From positions 2,170,001-2,234,000 of the forward strand of contig JANATG010000001.1 in the NCBI GenBank assembly GCA_029449235.1: DNA of 64,000 bases. Reading direction: 5' to 3'. The position numbers and the translations under genes are program-made. Positions within the stretch are counted from its first letter, which is position 1; each line of letters begins with the position of its first letter. Shown here in pieces: positions 21,834-32,663 of the stretch. The notes below the pieces were generated by a model. It was not told where the DNA came from, made no database searches, and worked only from the letters and a program-made list of their open reading frames with translations. The DNA comes from Linnemannia schmuckeri (taxonomy: Eukaryota > Mortierellomycota > Mortierellomycetes > Mortierellales > Mortierellaceae).

Positions 21834-23213
21834 TTACGGTTTGACAGGAAGCGTGATATGTTGCAAAAAATGGTCCTCTGTCTGTGACTGTTGTCGTTGC
21901 TGTTGTTGTTGTTGTTGTTGTTGTTGTTGAGATTGATTCGTTTGGACTTTTGAGCTGCAGGACCCTGATTCTAAACAAGGTAATGGGGACGGAGGTGAAG
22001 AGTAAGAAAATGCACAGGGCATGTTAGAACAACTTTAAAAACTACCACGTACACGAAAACAAGAGAGAAAGAAATGGTTGAAGGATGATACTAAAGAAAG
22101 GAAAGGAGAAATAGGGGAGGGAGAGAAAGAGAGAGATACCCGATCCAATGCGTAGTGAAAGAAAAGGAACGAGGGTACTCGTTGTCGAGCCGAGTGTAAA
22201 GTTTGTGTGGGCGAATGGTCCGGGCAACAAAAGGAGGAGGAATGCGTTGTTGGTGTTTGTTGATGTGATCAAAGTGGAATAAGCACAGACCGATCTAGAT
22301 AGATCCAAGCATTGTTGCTGGCAATGAAGAGTGAAGTTGGTGTGGAAAGGAAGGACGTCCCACCCGTTTAGGAATGGCCTCTTTTTCTTGAATCTGCTAT
22401 TTGGGTTACTGCCGCGATGCCTCGTTTGTCTTTTGTCGTTTATCGTTTGTCGTTTGTCGTTTGTCGTTTTGCCGTTGTTGTCACTGATACTAGAAAAAGG
22501 AAAGGGCTTGTTTTCTTGCAATTTCTACTACCAAAAGTCTACGCCTTCGAATCCCGCAGTATATTGCTCTGATACATACATACCTCCCCAAGTGCTCTCT
22601 CTCCCCCTCAGACATCCTTGCACGAGGAAGAGAAACAACGCATACAGGATGACAATTTCTGTTTCTCCTGGCACAGAAAATCATGAACGGGTTACTTACT
22701 GTTGTAGCTGGCGTTTTGTCGGAAACCATACGCATCATATTCTTCCAAATATGAGGAAGAAGCAGCCCGTGGAGAGTATCTTGACTTGTAAGGCTTTTCC
22801 TCCACTTCCCATTCATCCTTTCCGACCATTCTCTTTGTTGCAGCTTTGTACGACGACGAAGAAGTAGATCGTTTGAGGCTTGAGCGCCAAGAACGGCGGA
22901 GGGATGAAAGCGAGAGGAACGAGTATGATGAACCTGTTGATCGGCCATTCTTTGTTGGGAGGATATGGACGAGGAAGGATCCGAACTTTGATGTTGATGG
23001 TGGTGCCACATAGACAAAGTCGTGAGGTATTGAGAAAGAGGAAGAAGTGTGGCCAACGTTTGCGGCAGGGACAGGGGCTGGAGGGAAGGTTATAGAGATG
23101 GTGGTGGCGGTGGGAGGGACGAGTTGTGAAAAGTCCATGACGGGTTCCTTGGCGTTGATGATGATAACTGGGAGTAGCAACGATGCTACGCTGTAGAAGA
23201 ATATCGCCAACAT
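21834..23213 (-). CDS. Unknown membrane protein with basic middle and poly-Q tail, about 362 aa (predicted)
   Basis: I do not recognise this gene. The first exon 22700..23213 starts MLAIFFYSVASLLLPVIIIN, a signal peptide or anchor, then a P/T/S-rich region and a basic segment (SLRRSWRSSLKRSTSSSS) ending NASYN. A 32-nt intron (GTAAGT...CCAG) leads to exon 22580..22667 with a hydrophobic helix (IVILYALFLFLVQGCL). Exon 22140..22489 carries an NDKRQT repeat and a second hydrophobic stretch (NAFLLLLLPGPFA). Exon 21834..21970 gives a poly-Q run and the end HITLPVKP. All phases close. A rival donor 4 nt earlier in exon 2 would end the protein early, near 22,440. A C/T-rich leader precedes the ATG. 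Topology and function are unknown; the exon structure is tentative. Confidence 0.42.
22422..22474. repeat. Short tandem TCGTTTG-like repeat inside a coding exon
   Basis: About six imperfect copies of a 7-nt unit. Read on the minus strand they give the repeated peptide NDKRQT. Because the unit is 7 nt, expansion by one copy would shift the frame. Confidence 0.7.
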
Positions 23214-26200
23214 AGCTGTGCTCAGTGTGTTGGTTTTGTTGTGATTGAGAGTTGAAAGAGGAGAGTAGGAACCGGTGGTAACGGAGGAGAAAGAGGAAAG
23301 GGAAGAGAATGGAAGAAAGGAGGAGAAAGAGAGATGCGGAGGAGACCAAAAATCGTGTAAGGGAGAAGGGGGGACAATAGATGCTGAGATTAGAGAGTGA
23401 CTGGATAGGAACAATTGGAATGATGATGGGACAAAGAACGAGAGAAGAGGAAAGAGAGGCGAGAACGAGAGGAATAGATAGAGATGGGGGCGGATAACGG
23501 AAGAATGGAACGTAAGGGGTGTGGCGATGGTGGTGCAGGAACAAAGGGAAACAAAAAAGGAGAAAGAAAAGGAAAAGAGGGTGGTAAAAGGTAATTTTTG
23601 CTTTATGTGGAAACTCGCGCAGGGCCAAAATGGGGAAGGGAAAGAGGCAAATTGCACCATCGGGCTATTCTTTCATCTGTGCTCCTGGCCACCCGCATGT
23701 CCTCCGATATATATGAGCAGCTCATTATTTCTTTTTTAAATAGGCACACATTCAAGAGCGCGCTGTATTATTACATGAGAGCAACAAGTCTGACTTTGTT
23801 ACGCGGCACGATCGCCTTTGGTGTTGAACTTTGCGCCCGTGATTGCTGTTGATCTTTTATTTGAGCTTGCCCATCGACAATCGTCGCCAGTCATCGTCGT
23901 CAATATCATCGGGACTCGGGAAAAACATTAGCGCACAAATAATAGTAATAAAAAAAAAAAAAAAAATTGCGACAATGGGAAAGAGATTCGCACCGCCCTC
24001 TGCCCTGCTTTGACACAGCCATCCCCTTGCACTCTAACTAAAATGTCCTCTGTGCGCATTTTCCCTCCACCTCGATCGATGTCCATGTGTGCAATGGCAC
24101 TAACATATATACGCTTATGCGCATGCCTGCCCTCGATCCGTGCTTTTTTTTTTCTCGTTCTCTTGAACGCATGCTGACAAACCCTCCCTTCTTTTTCTAC
24201 AAATTGTTAACCAATGATCCGTTTGTATATTTTTTTTTTCTTTGTTACGATGAGTGTGTGTAAAGTTAAGAAGTGAATTATGAGTGTAAGATAATGTTTT
24301 GCGCTCGATATAGTCCTTAGCTTGCATGAGGAGCAAGTTCAGGGTGGAGCGAGCCTTCCATAAGAATTCAGGTTCTTGTCATCCAGACGGCGCAGTAGGG
24401 GCTGTAGAGGCAACAAGGGAGCGCAAGCGCATCGACCAAGACCCAGCAGCAAAAACTGCAATTTGAAAAGGAGACGTGGGTAAAGAATTCAAAAAACACC
24501 CGATTTTTGCTTTTCAAGGGCGGGACCCCGAGACAATTCACCGTCACAATTGCGATTGAAGTTATGTGAAATAGAAAGGCCTTTATTCAATTCGACTCCA
24601 TGGGGACTAACGTTTTGAAGAATTTAGTTCTATTTGGGCTCAGCAACTTTCACTTCTTTCGTTGGCGGCCTCACCATCTCGTGCTTATTGTTTTTATTTT
24701 CATGAGGGCTGAGGGATGGGCAGGGACACAGTGCCACATGCGGGTCAAATATATTCACTTGAGTGATAATTAATTTAAGATAACCTCGACTTGAACGCAA
24801 AAAAACACGACCTTCGTAATCGGCACCATCGTTCAAAGCCTTCACAAAAAATGTAAATCAGTGTCCGTACTTGCTGGTTTCTATGAACACAAGATGATCA
24901 AGATTTGCCTTATTTCCTACCTTGACTCTCCCTTTTTTAATCATTGATCGTGTCTAATTGTCAGGCGATAATTAAGGTCATCAGTTGAACTGAGACAAAA
25001 TTGCACCCAGGGGTAAGGCAAGACAAAAATAAAGTAAGGTCTGGTGGACCATGTGTCTCATGAGGAGACACATATACTCACTCTTTGCTCCTTTTTGAAA
25101 GTAGGTGGGTGGGTGTTGCTAACATGCTGGGTTTGCTTGGCTTGACAATTGTTCTATGGGTTAGGGGTCTTGGGTCATTCACAGCCCATTTCCATTTGCT
25201 ACCACAAGTGGAAGAGGGGAGGCGCACATACAAAGTACATCTTTTTTGTTTGTGAGCGTGGAATACCGAGAAGGAAAGGTAAAAATAAAACAACAGAACA
25301 ACAGGTTGGTTGGTTTGCGTGGGCGCTAAGTAAACGAATAAGATCTTGTGTATGTGTGTGGTTGGTGCAAAATAGTCATGCCCTTCTTTCGGGTGGCCAA
25401 CGAAAAGGCAAAGGCAAAAGGCAAAAGTGAGAAGGAGAGGGAAGCAGTTTCTTTCTTCTTCTGGATGAGGGGTTTGTTACCGACATCTCTTTATTTTCTT
25501 TCATCTCGATCTTTTCTTCAATTTTAACCCCCATCTCCACAGATCATCTTCTCTCTCCCTCCTTCCCTCAAACAAAACACTTCCTTCACCTCCCCCACGC
25601 GACCACACTAAACATACTTCAACTGTACTCCAGGTACGCAACGCAACCACTTTTCATTTTCTTTTTATGCTCTCTTTTCCCTCTTACATCGATCCTATCC
25701 TCATACTCCCGCGGCTCTAATGCCTAAAAGTCTGTCTCCAATTGGTTCAAAGTCCCAAACGCAACAGTCAGACGAGCGACTCTCTTTGGCTTTGTCCGTT
25801 GTTGTTCTTTGCCTCGGTTTGTCCCTCTCAGGAGTGGAGGAGAGAGGATTGTGTTTTTTTCTTTGCCCTGTCTTGCTGTCCGCATTGATATATGTATACC
25901 AAACCCCCAGTCCAAGCTCAGCCTAGCCCTACCTTTTCTTCCTCGGCACTTTATTTTTTTTTACATTTCTTTGACCTTTAGTTTTTCCAGCCAGGGAAAG
26001 GGGATTGAAGGGGAGAGAGAGGGTAAAAGAGGGGCGGGGAAGAAAAGAGAGAGGAATAAAAAGGGCCAGACCACTTTAGAAGAGCAAACGTAGAAGGGTC
26101 GCGGCCCCCTCTTTTTTCTTTCTTTTGTGGAATTGCACAGATACATGAAGAGCACCACCACCACGTCTTCGCTACATAACTCCATCCGCCTACCCAACAT

Positions 26201-26723
26201 ACCTCCGCTTCTTCAGAGCAAGTAAAGTGCTCGAGAGTACCTTCGGGATCCTAAAGAAGCAGCCCTTTTTTCATTTACCAACCGTTCATATATTTTGCGT
26301 ACAAAATTGAAAATCCACTTTTTATTAACATCGAAGTTCTCGGTAATCGGCTCTAAAGAGGAGGCAAGGGGTGCAGTGCGAGAGAGTACTTTTTTTCAAT
26401 CACAGCCTCATCCTTTGCAAAACTTATGTCGAGGATGAGATGTTCTGCTCAATTGCGTGGGTTGGGTTGGGGGATACTGAGGAAGAAGGGGATAGAGAAG
26501 AGAGTTGTCTTTCTGCGCATACCCATCAACCATTACCCACTCCAAATGTACTAAAAATACCTTTTTTTTATTATGATTTTTTTTGTCCGCTCGCTGGTTC
26601 ACTGATTAGTCGTGTGGTGTGTGAATCAATTCAAGCAAAGAGCAGAGCAATTGATTTTTTATCCGTTTTTGAACACGACAACAGCAGGGGTCAAATAATC
26701 TCCTTCAGTTTAATCCCACCAGA
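23214..26723. other. 3.5-kb gene-poor stretch between two genes transcribed apart
   Basis: Left part (to about 23,660): C/T-rich leader of the minus gene. Middle (23,860-25,100): A-runs, no gene model. Two minus-strand fragments look protein-like but do not connect: one near 24,270-24,345 (KARSTLNLLLMQAKDYIE) and one near 24,640-24,845 (LNDGADYEGRVFLRSSRGYL, then a C-terminal KEVKVAEPK). They could be relics. Right part (25,500-26,720): pyrimidine-rich leader of the + gene with a GTACGC donor-like site near 25,632, suggesting a long 5' untranslated intron. Confidence 0.4.
26145..26225 (+). other. Possible upstream ORF (26 codons) in the leader of the Vtc1-like gene
   Basis: ATG to TAA, encoding MKSTTTTSSLHNSIRL and ten more residues. 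It lies 500 bp ahead of the main start and downstream of the presumed start of transcription. It would matter only if it is not spliced out. Confidence 0.3.
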
Positions 26724-27184
26724 ATGGCAACTCACAATCGGCCGTCAGGCGACAATAACAACAACCAGTACAGGACCAACAACAACTCCTCTTTTCCTTC
26801 TTCTCCTCCTCCCAACATCCCCTCTCGCTTCTCTTCTTACCAACCTCCATCACTTCGTACCGGTGTAAACCCTTACGGAGGACAACAACAACCCCTTTCG
26901 CCAACTCAACCACTGTCACCAACACAACCCTTATCACCTTCCTACCCTTATCCTAACCAACAACAACGGCAGCAGTTCCAACCTCAATCCCAGTATCAAC
27001 CTCAATCCCAGTATCAGCCTCGATCTCAGTATCAGCCCCAGTCGCAGTATCAGCCTCAATCGCAGTACCAACCTCAATCCCAGTACCGTCAACCCCCACC
27101 ACAACAGCAACAGCAACAGCAGAACTCACAGGTCCATCGTTCTCAGAGTCCACCCGCTGCATACAATCGTGCCTTAAGTCCACC

Positions 27185-27219
<35 letters not shown>

Positions 27220-27315
27220 TCAATCATCGTTCTCAGAGTCCACCTCGTACCGATTTCAGAAACAACAATAACAACGCGGCTCCAGTACAAGCACCAAGTT
27301 TAGCGTCCGCCTTCT

Positions 27316-27348
<33 letters not shown>

Positions 27349-28297
27349 GATCCTACCCACCAGTCCCGGGTCCCCCTTCTCCACCCACCCACCAGCAGTA
27401 CCAGCAAAACTACCAAGTCGCTTCAGCGCAAGCACCATTAACCAAGTTGGCAGTCCCTGTACCGTCCCGTAACCACCCTTTGGCCGTTGAGGAGATTCAT
27501 CTGAACCCACCCCAGCGTAGCTTTGTAGCGGTTGAAGCCCCCGATCGTCCCCTCTCTGTGGCCTCCTTCTCCAACCTCTCGACCCACTCCAACGAGCCCC
27601 TCAACCCTCCTAGAAACCAACAATCCCAACTCGAGGATCGGTCTCGATCGCGCACAAAGAAGAAACTCTCGACGAAGAAAATGGCATACCGCGGAAACAA
27701 CAACGCGGCTGCGTCTGGACCTCGGCCCATGACACCACAGCTCTGGCACCCTGATAACGATAACAACAACAACCGTCGCCGTTCAACTGACTCGGATTCA
27801 GATCTGGACGAAATCGATGACGATGACCGTCGCCGAAACAAGGAGGCTGCTGAGGGTGATGACGATCAACCCAAGCTTAAAAAGAAGCGCAAGAACCTCG
27901 CGGCACGTATCCGTTCCTGGCGCAAGCCCGACCCTGTCTTCAAGGTTAAGGGTACCGGCCGCCTGGCTCAATTCTCGAACGAGCGTCTCTACCTGCACTG
28001 GATCCGGTTTGGTATCCTCCAGGGCGGTATTGCGGTGATGTTGCTGAACTTTGGTAACGAGGTTGCTGGGATGGTTGGAGTCGTGACGCTGGTCTTGGCC
28101 CTGCTGACACTACTGTATGGAACGACCTTGTATCATTTGCGTCACATTTACATGATCACCAAGCGCAAGGATGTCGTGTATTTCGCAAGAAGGGTTCCTA
28201 CCTTGCTCACCCTTGCACTTTTTGCCGTCTATCTTGCCAACTTCATTAGTAAGTATCTCAATTTGTTTTTCTCATTTGTTCATATCCGAAATTCTGC

Positions 28298-28345
<48 letters not shown>

Positions 28346-28489
28346 AGAATATTAACGTATTGTCCCCACTTTTCTTTTTTCATTTTCCTATCGTTCACAG
28401 TGACAATGACGATTGGCAAGGAATGGACAAGCAGACCACCATGGGTCGGCCAAGATGGAACCAACCCTGGGGATGTCTTTACCCGTTAA
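26724..28489 (+). CDS. Vtc1-type DUF202 membrane protein with long Q/P/N-rich N-terminus, 537 aa
   Basis: Exons 26724..28248 and 28401..28489. Residues 1-400 are disordered: PLSPTQP repeats, six QPQSQY hexapeptides (about residues 86-121), poly-Q, N-runs, and later acidic DSDSDLDEIDDDD and basic KKKRKNLAARIRSWRK segments. Residues about 410-510 form the DUF202/Vtc1 domain: FSNERLYLHWIRFGIL (compare FANERTFLSWL in Vtc1), then three membrane segments, ending IGKEWTSRPPW. Vtc1 is about 130 residues and works in the vacuolar polyphosphate polymerase (VTC) complex. No SPX or catalytic VTC domain is present here, so this is a subunit-like or sensor-like relative (inference). A 42-A run lies in its only intron (28302..28343). 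Confidence 0.85.
26979..27086 (+). repeat. 18-bp coding repeat, six copies (QPQSQY)
   Basis: Six consecutive 18-nt units encode Q-P-Q/R-S-Q-Y. Synonymous changes between copies show the array is not newly expanded, while the peptide is kept. Confidence 0.95.
28302..28343 (+). repeat. A42 homopolymer in an intron
   Basis: A continuous run of 42 A inside the intron of the DUF202 gene, 54 nt after the donor. Confidence 0.95.
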
Positions 28490-28978
28490 GTCTTTCTCTC
28501 TTTTTTTTCCACGTCGTCCACTTCTTCCCAATCTAATTCAAAAAAACTCCCGCTTCATCTATCACAAAGCTTTTGTTGTTTTTTATTCATACATACAAGG
28601 CATTACATTAAAATGATTATTTCGAATCAATATCTGATGACTGATTTACAGGCTCACTCGCTCGACGCGCACGCGTTAGACAAACAAGCAAACTGCAGAA
28701 AACTCCAAATGAGTGCTTCACGCCACTGTAAAAGACCTCTATATCATCAATTCCCCCCCTCCCACAAAAAAAAATGTATCGAAGGAGTTGTTTATTAACG
28801 TCTGAAGAGGGCCCAGGCGCGAACAGGTGGTGATAGGGGTTGTTGTTGTATATCGATATGTCGCATCCAGCTCGTTGCTCCAAAATCGTTTCTCTCGCCT
28901 TGCGATTTTGTTTTTTCTCTATCGGATAAAAATGCTTGTAGGGTAGTTGGTTGGGAGGTCGAAAAAAAGAGGTATTGT
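28490..28978. other. Convergent 3' flanks of the DUF202 and QCR10 genes
   Basis: No gene seen; T/A-rich runs only. Confidence 0.4.
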
Positions 28979-29800
28979 TTATTCCTCATCCTTGGCCTCG
29001 TAAGCCTTCCAGTAGTTGCCGATAACGGGGAGCTTGCAGAAGAGATCACGCTATTATTCATTAAAAGAAAACGGGGCATACTGTTGGTCAATTGAACAGT
29101 AAAAGAAACGCTGACGAGCAGAGAATCATGTCGAACATAATGTGGTGACAGATTGGCTACCTTGGCTGGGGGAAGGCACTCGGCAATGAAGAGGACACCG
29201 GAACCGGCGGCAACGCCGAAGAGGGTAGCGGAACCAGCCCTATCATATTCCAGTTGAACAAAGACGAGAGAAAGAGGGCATTAGGCACGTGAATTGAGGA
29301 CTGCAGGCATGCGTAGCTGACTGAGGAAGTAGTGGATGTAAGTGTGTAAAAGAGTCCAGTGTTGTGTAGTATGTGTATGTGTTGTGTGCTTGCTCCGGAA
29401 GTCCGAAAACAGTTCGGAATTTTCAGCCGTGTAATTTTGGGCGAGTGATCGGGTGCTAGGGCGTTATTCTTTTTTTTTTTTGTCGGATCCCCGTTTGGTG
29501 TATGTCCCTGACTTAATAAATGAGGGACGATCCCAATCGTATATGATGTACGTCGCAAACCCCATTATCGTCTTTCCTGTGCTTGTGCGCTCTTCCCGAG
29601 AAAACTTGTTTCCGTTGAAGTCACTCCTTAGAAAAGGTCGCTGTGATTCGGAAAAAAAAAAGATTCGTTTGCTTATGCAAGAGCGTGTAAAAAAGGGAGT
29701 TGAAGGGCGAGAGAAAAAGGGTACGCTACCAGCGCATGACGTTCTCGGGGTTGGCGCCCAAGATGCGGACAGAGTGTGAGATGATGCGGGGACCAGCCAT
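28979..29800 (-). CDS. QCR10: Cytochrome bc1 complex subunit 10 (QCR10-like), 73 aa
   Basis: Exons 29730..29800, 29161..29239 and 28979..29050. The product begins MAGPRIISHSVRILGANPEN, followed by a tryptophan formed across the splice, then a single hydrophobic helix (SATLFGVAAGSGVLFIAECL) and the matrix/intermembrane end RDLFCKLPVIGNYW. The W-G/A...FGVAAG helix followed by RD(L/I)...K(L/V)P(V/I)IG is the pattern of fungal QCR10 and animal UQCR11-like subunits. The length fits the family (about 60-80 residues). It is a single-pass inner-membrane accessory subunit of complex III. Three exons for 73 codons is typical for this window. It diverges from the PP2A gene. Confidence 0.88.
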
Positions 29801-30911
29801 TGTTATAGAGCGAGAGGGTGTGTGATGGAGGAGTGAAGTGAAATTTGATTCAAGATGATTGGCAGCAGTAAGGGAAAGTGTTTATCGGCGGGGTGAGGGT
29901 CGGACTGCAGCTCGTGCGAGCGGTGCTTATGTGACGTCACTCTCAAGCACAAAAGCCATGTCCCTTTCTACAGGCGCTGAAAAAGGTATTGAAGGGTTTA
30001 AAATGACAAACACCCACCTAACGAAGGGATGCTTGGACACAACAGACAACAGTACAACGTATAAATGAGGATGCAACCGAGCGATGTACGATCAACATCA
30101 TCGGCAAGGAGGGTTTGTTTAAGAAGCAAGAAAGAACAAGCTCACTGAAGGGGGGACGACAGTGAGAGAGTCAAAAGTGGGGGGTTGGCATGGGTCGTTT
30201 TTATTCGTCTCTTTCTTTTTGGCAGTGGGATCCACAAGACTTGCTTCTTTTCATTTCCCTTTTTTTTTTTTCCTCCTTTCCTCTCTCTTCTCTTTCTCAC
30301 CTTCTCCTTCACTCCGCATCGTCCTCCCTCCCACCCTCCCTTCCTTCTACACTCCTCTTTCTTTTCTTCCTCCCCTTTCCTCACACCCTTCACCACTGCA
30401 AAAGGTACAACCGACGTAAACCACATCCTCACCAAACCCCTGCACCCATACCCCATCCTTATGCCTTACCTTCTCTTTCTGTCGACTGCGAGCGTCTTTG
30501 ACAGCAAACAGCTCAATAACGACCATCTCGGTCGTTTTTTTGGCTTTCTGTCAAAGTGACATGCATATTGTGCAACAACAGGGTCAGCTCCGCAGGCAAG
30601 GGCTGAATGCGAGCCACGCTGTGACTATAAAAGAAAGAATTTAGCATCATCCTGTCAAAGAGGTGAACGGGGTTGTGTTGATGTCACGGCGATGCTCTCA
30701 GCTTCGGTCCGGAGCGAACTCTTGCTCCCTGCAGCAGACACAAGAGGAGATACACCAACAGCTGACTTCGATGTTGTGTGTGTTTTACGCTCGAGACTAA
30801 CACCGCACTCATCTTTTTTTTTCACCCTTGGATGTAGGAACGCCTCTTGCAACTTTTTTTCTTCAATCCTGTTACGACCCCAACGTCTTCGTTTTGTACA
30901 GTATTTAAAAA
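29801..30911. promoter_or_regulatory. Divergent promoter QCR10 / PP2A with PP2A 5' untranslated intron
   Basis: A strong C/T tract at about 30,240-30,400 marks the PP2A leader. The acceptor TTTTGTACAG lies 10 nt before the ATG, so the leader is probably spliced. GTGACGTCAC at about 29,931-29,940 is a perfect CRE-like palindrome, a possible bZIP/ATF site. No other gene is seen. Confidence 0.45.
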
Positions 30912-32254
30912 ATGACGACCATTACTGATGTCGGTGATGTTGACGGCTGGATCCAGCACTTGATGCAGTGCAAGCAGCTCCCCGAGGCCGATGTCAAGAG
31001 ACTCTGCGAGAAGGTATGACCCAAAAAAAAAATCCAAAAAATAAGCGAGTGACGTCCGCCTTTTATCGTTTTTATGCTAAAGGCGAAAAAAGTCGAGGTC
31101 TAATTGGTTCGCGTAAGCATTGAACGAATATCTCACCATTCTCGAGGGGGAACCAACCCCGTTTTTTTTGTTATTGCTTATTACAGGCACGCGAGATTTT
31201 GATGGAGGAGTCTAACGTCCAGCCTGTGCGCTGTCCCGTCACCGTCTGTGGTGATATTCACGGCCAGTTCCACGATCTCATGGAGCTCTTCCGCATCGGC
31301 GGCAACTCGCCCGACACCAATTATCTCTTCATGGGTGACTACGTCGATCGCGGTTACTACTCTGTCGAGACCGTGACCCTCTTGGTCGCCCTCAAGGTCC
31401 GCTATAAGGATCGCGTTACCATCCTCCGTGGAAACCACGAGTCGCGTCAGATCACTCAAGTCTATGGATTCTACGACGAGTGTCTCCGCAAGTACGGAAA
31501 CGCTAACATCTGGAAGACCTTCACCGACCTCTTTGACTATCTCCCCCTTACCGCCTTGATTGAGGACCAGGTACTTTTCTCTTCCACGTGTTGTTTTCAT
31601 TGAGTGATACGATTGCTTTTTTTTTCTGCATTGCCACTCACAACGGTTATCACAATTTTACTTTGCAACATATAGATCTTCTGTCTTCACGGTGGTCTTT
31701 CGCCTTCTATCGACTCTCTGGACCATATCCGCTCATTGGACCGTGTTCAGGAGGTTCCACACGAGGGTCCCATGTGCGACTTGCTTTGGTCGGATCCCGA
31801 TGACCGTTGCGGATGGGGCATTTCGCCTCGTGGTGCCGGTTACACTTTTGGACAAGATGTTTCCGAGACCTTTAATCACAACAACGGATTGACATTGATT
31901 GCCAGAGCCCATCAGCTGGTTATGGAGGTAAGCCGCTCGGCCTTTTTTATATTTCCAACGTTGTATTGCTTTAAGAGCCACAACGTTCAACTTACACGAC
32001 CAATGGTGATACTGGAGTACTAACTAATCGACAAATTCTATTACTTGCACCACTTTTCTTAGGGCTACAACTGGTGCCAGGATCGTAATGTTGTGACGAT
32101 TTTCAGTGCACCAAATTACTGCTACCGCTGTGGTAACCAGGCTGCCATCATGGAGATTGACGAGCACCTGAAGTACACCTTCTTGCAGTTTGACCCTGCG
32201 CCCCGCCGTGGCGAACCCCACGTTAGCCGCCACGTCCCCGACTACTTCCTTTAG
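30912..32254 (+). CDS. PPH21: Protein phosphatase 2A catalytic subunit, 309 aa
   Basis: Exons 30912..31013, 31187..31570, 31676..31927 and 32063..32254, all phase 0. The 309 codons equal the length of the human catalytic subunit. Metal motifs GDIHG (Asp57, His59), GDYVDRG and RGNHE are intact, as are SAPNYCYRCGN and the C-terminal DYFL with the methylated leucine and the tyrosine before it. The position equal to human Thr304 is Val (RHVPDYFL rather than RRTPDYFL), removing that phosphosite. The enzyme is a serine/threonine phosphatase core that binds scaffold and regulatory subunits in the cytosol and nucleus. The start follows a spliced leader. Confidence 0.97.
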
Positions 32255-32663
32255 TAGTCGAATGTATATTTCGCGTTTTCCTTTTTTTTACTTTCCTCCT
32301 CTGTTACCCTTCCTTCACATATACACACCAGCAAAAAACAAAAACAACAACAATCAAAATCAACCACCACAACAAAAAAATACACACGTAAACACACACA
32401 CACGAGATTCTTTGCATTGTTTCTTATCTTGAAGTCCACCTTTGCAAGCTGAAAAGCTAGCTAAGTCACATCTGCGCACCTTTTGCACCCTTGACAATAA
32501 ATAACAAAAAAAAAAATGCGCCGTTCAAAGTGAGCCAATCGAATGTAGTTACCCTGACAGATTTTCGCACGACATTTTGAATATTTTTTTTTCTTTTCGT
32601 CGTTTTGTCATCTCACTTCCTTCTTACAACATCCCTCATCCATACCCCAACGCAACATTCACA
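32255..32663. other. PP2A 3' flank and SDR leader
   Basis: CA-rich A-runs after PP2A and a T/C-rich leader ahead of the SDR start. No gene. Confidence 0.4.

Noticed and set aside
22692..23660. Minus frame extended upstream of MLAIFFYS to 23,660
   Set aside because: The upstream section is an S/F/L/P-rich read of a C/T-tract leader; the ATG at 23,213 starts a plausible signal peptide.
25741..25760. GGTTCAAAGTCC, resembling a tRNA B box
   Set aside because: One base too long, no A box or cloverleaf around it.
23860..26200. Transposon or retroelement in the gene-poor stretch
   Set aside because: No terminal repeats, RT/integrase/transposase motifs, or target duplications seen.
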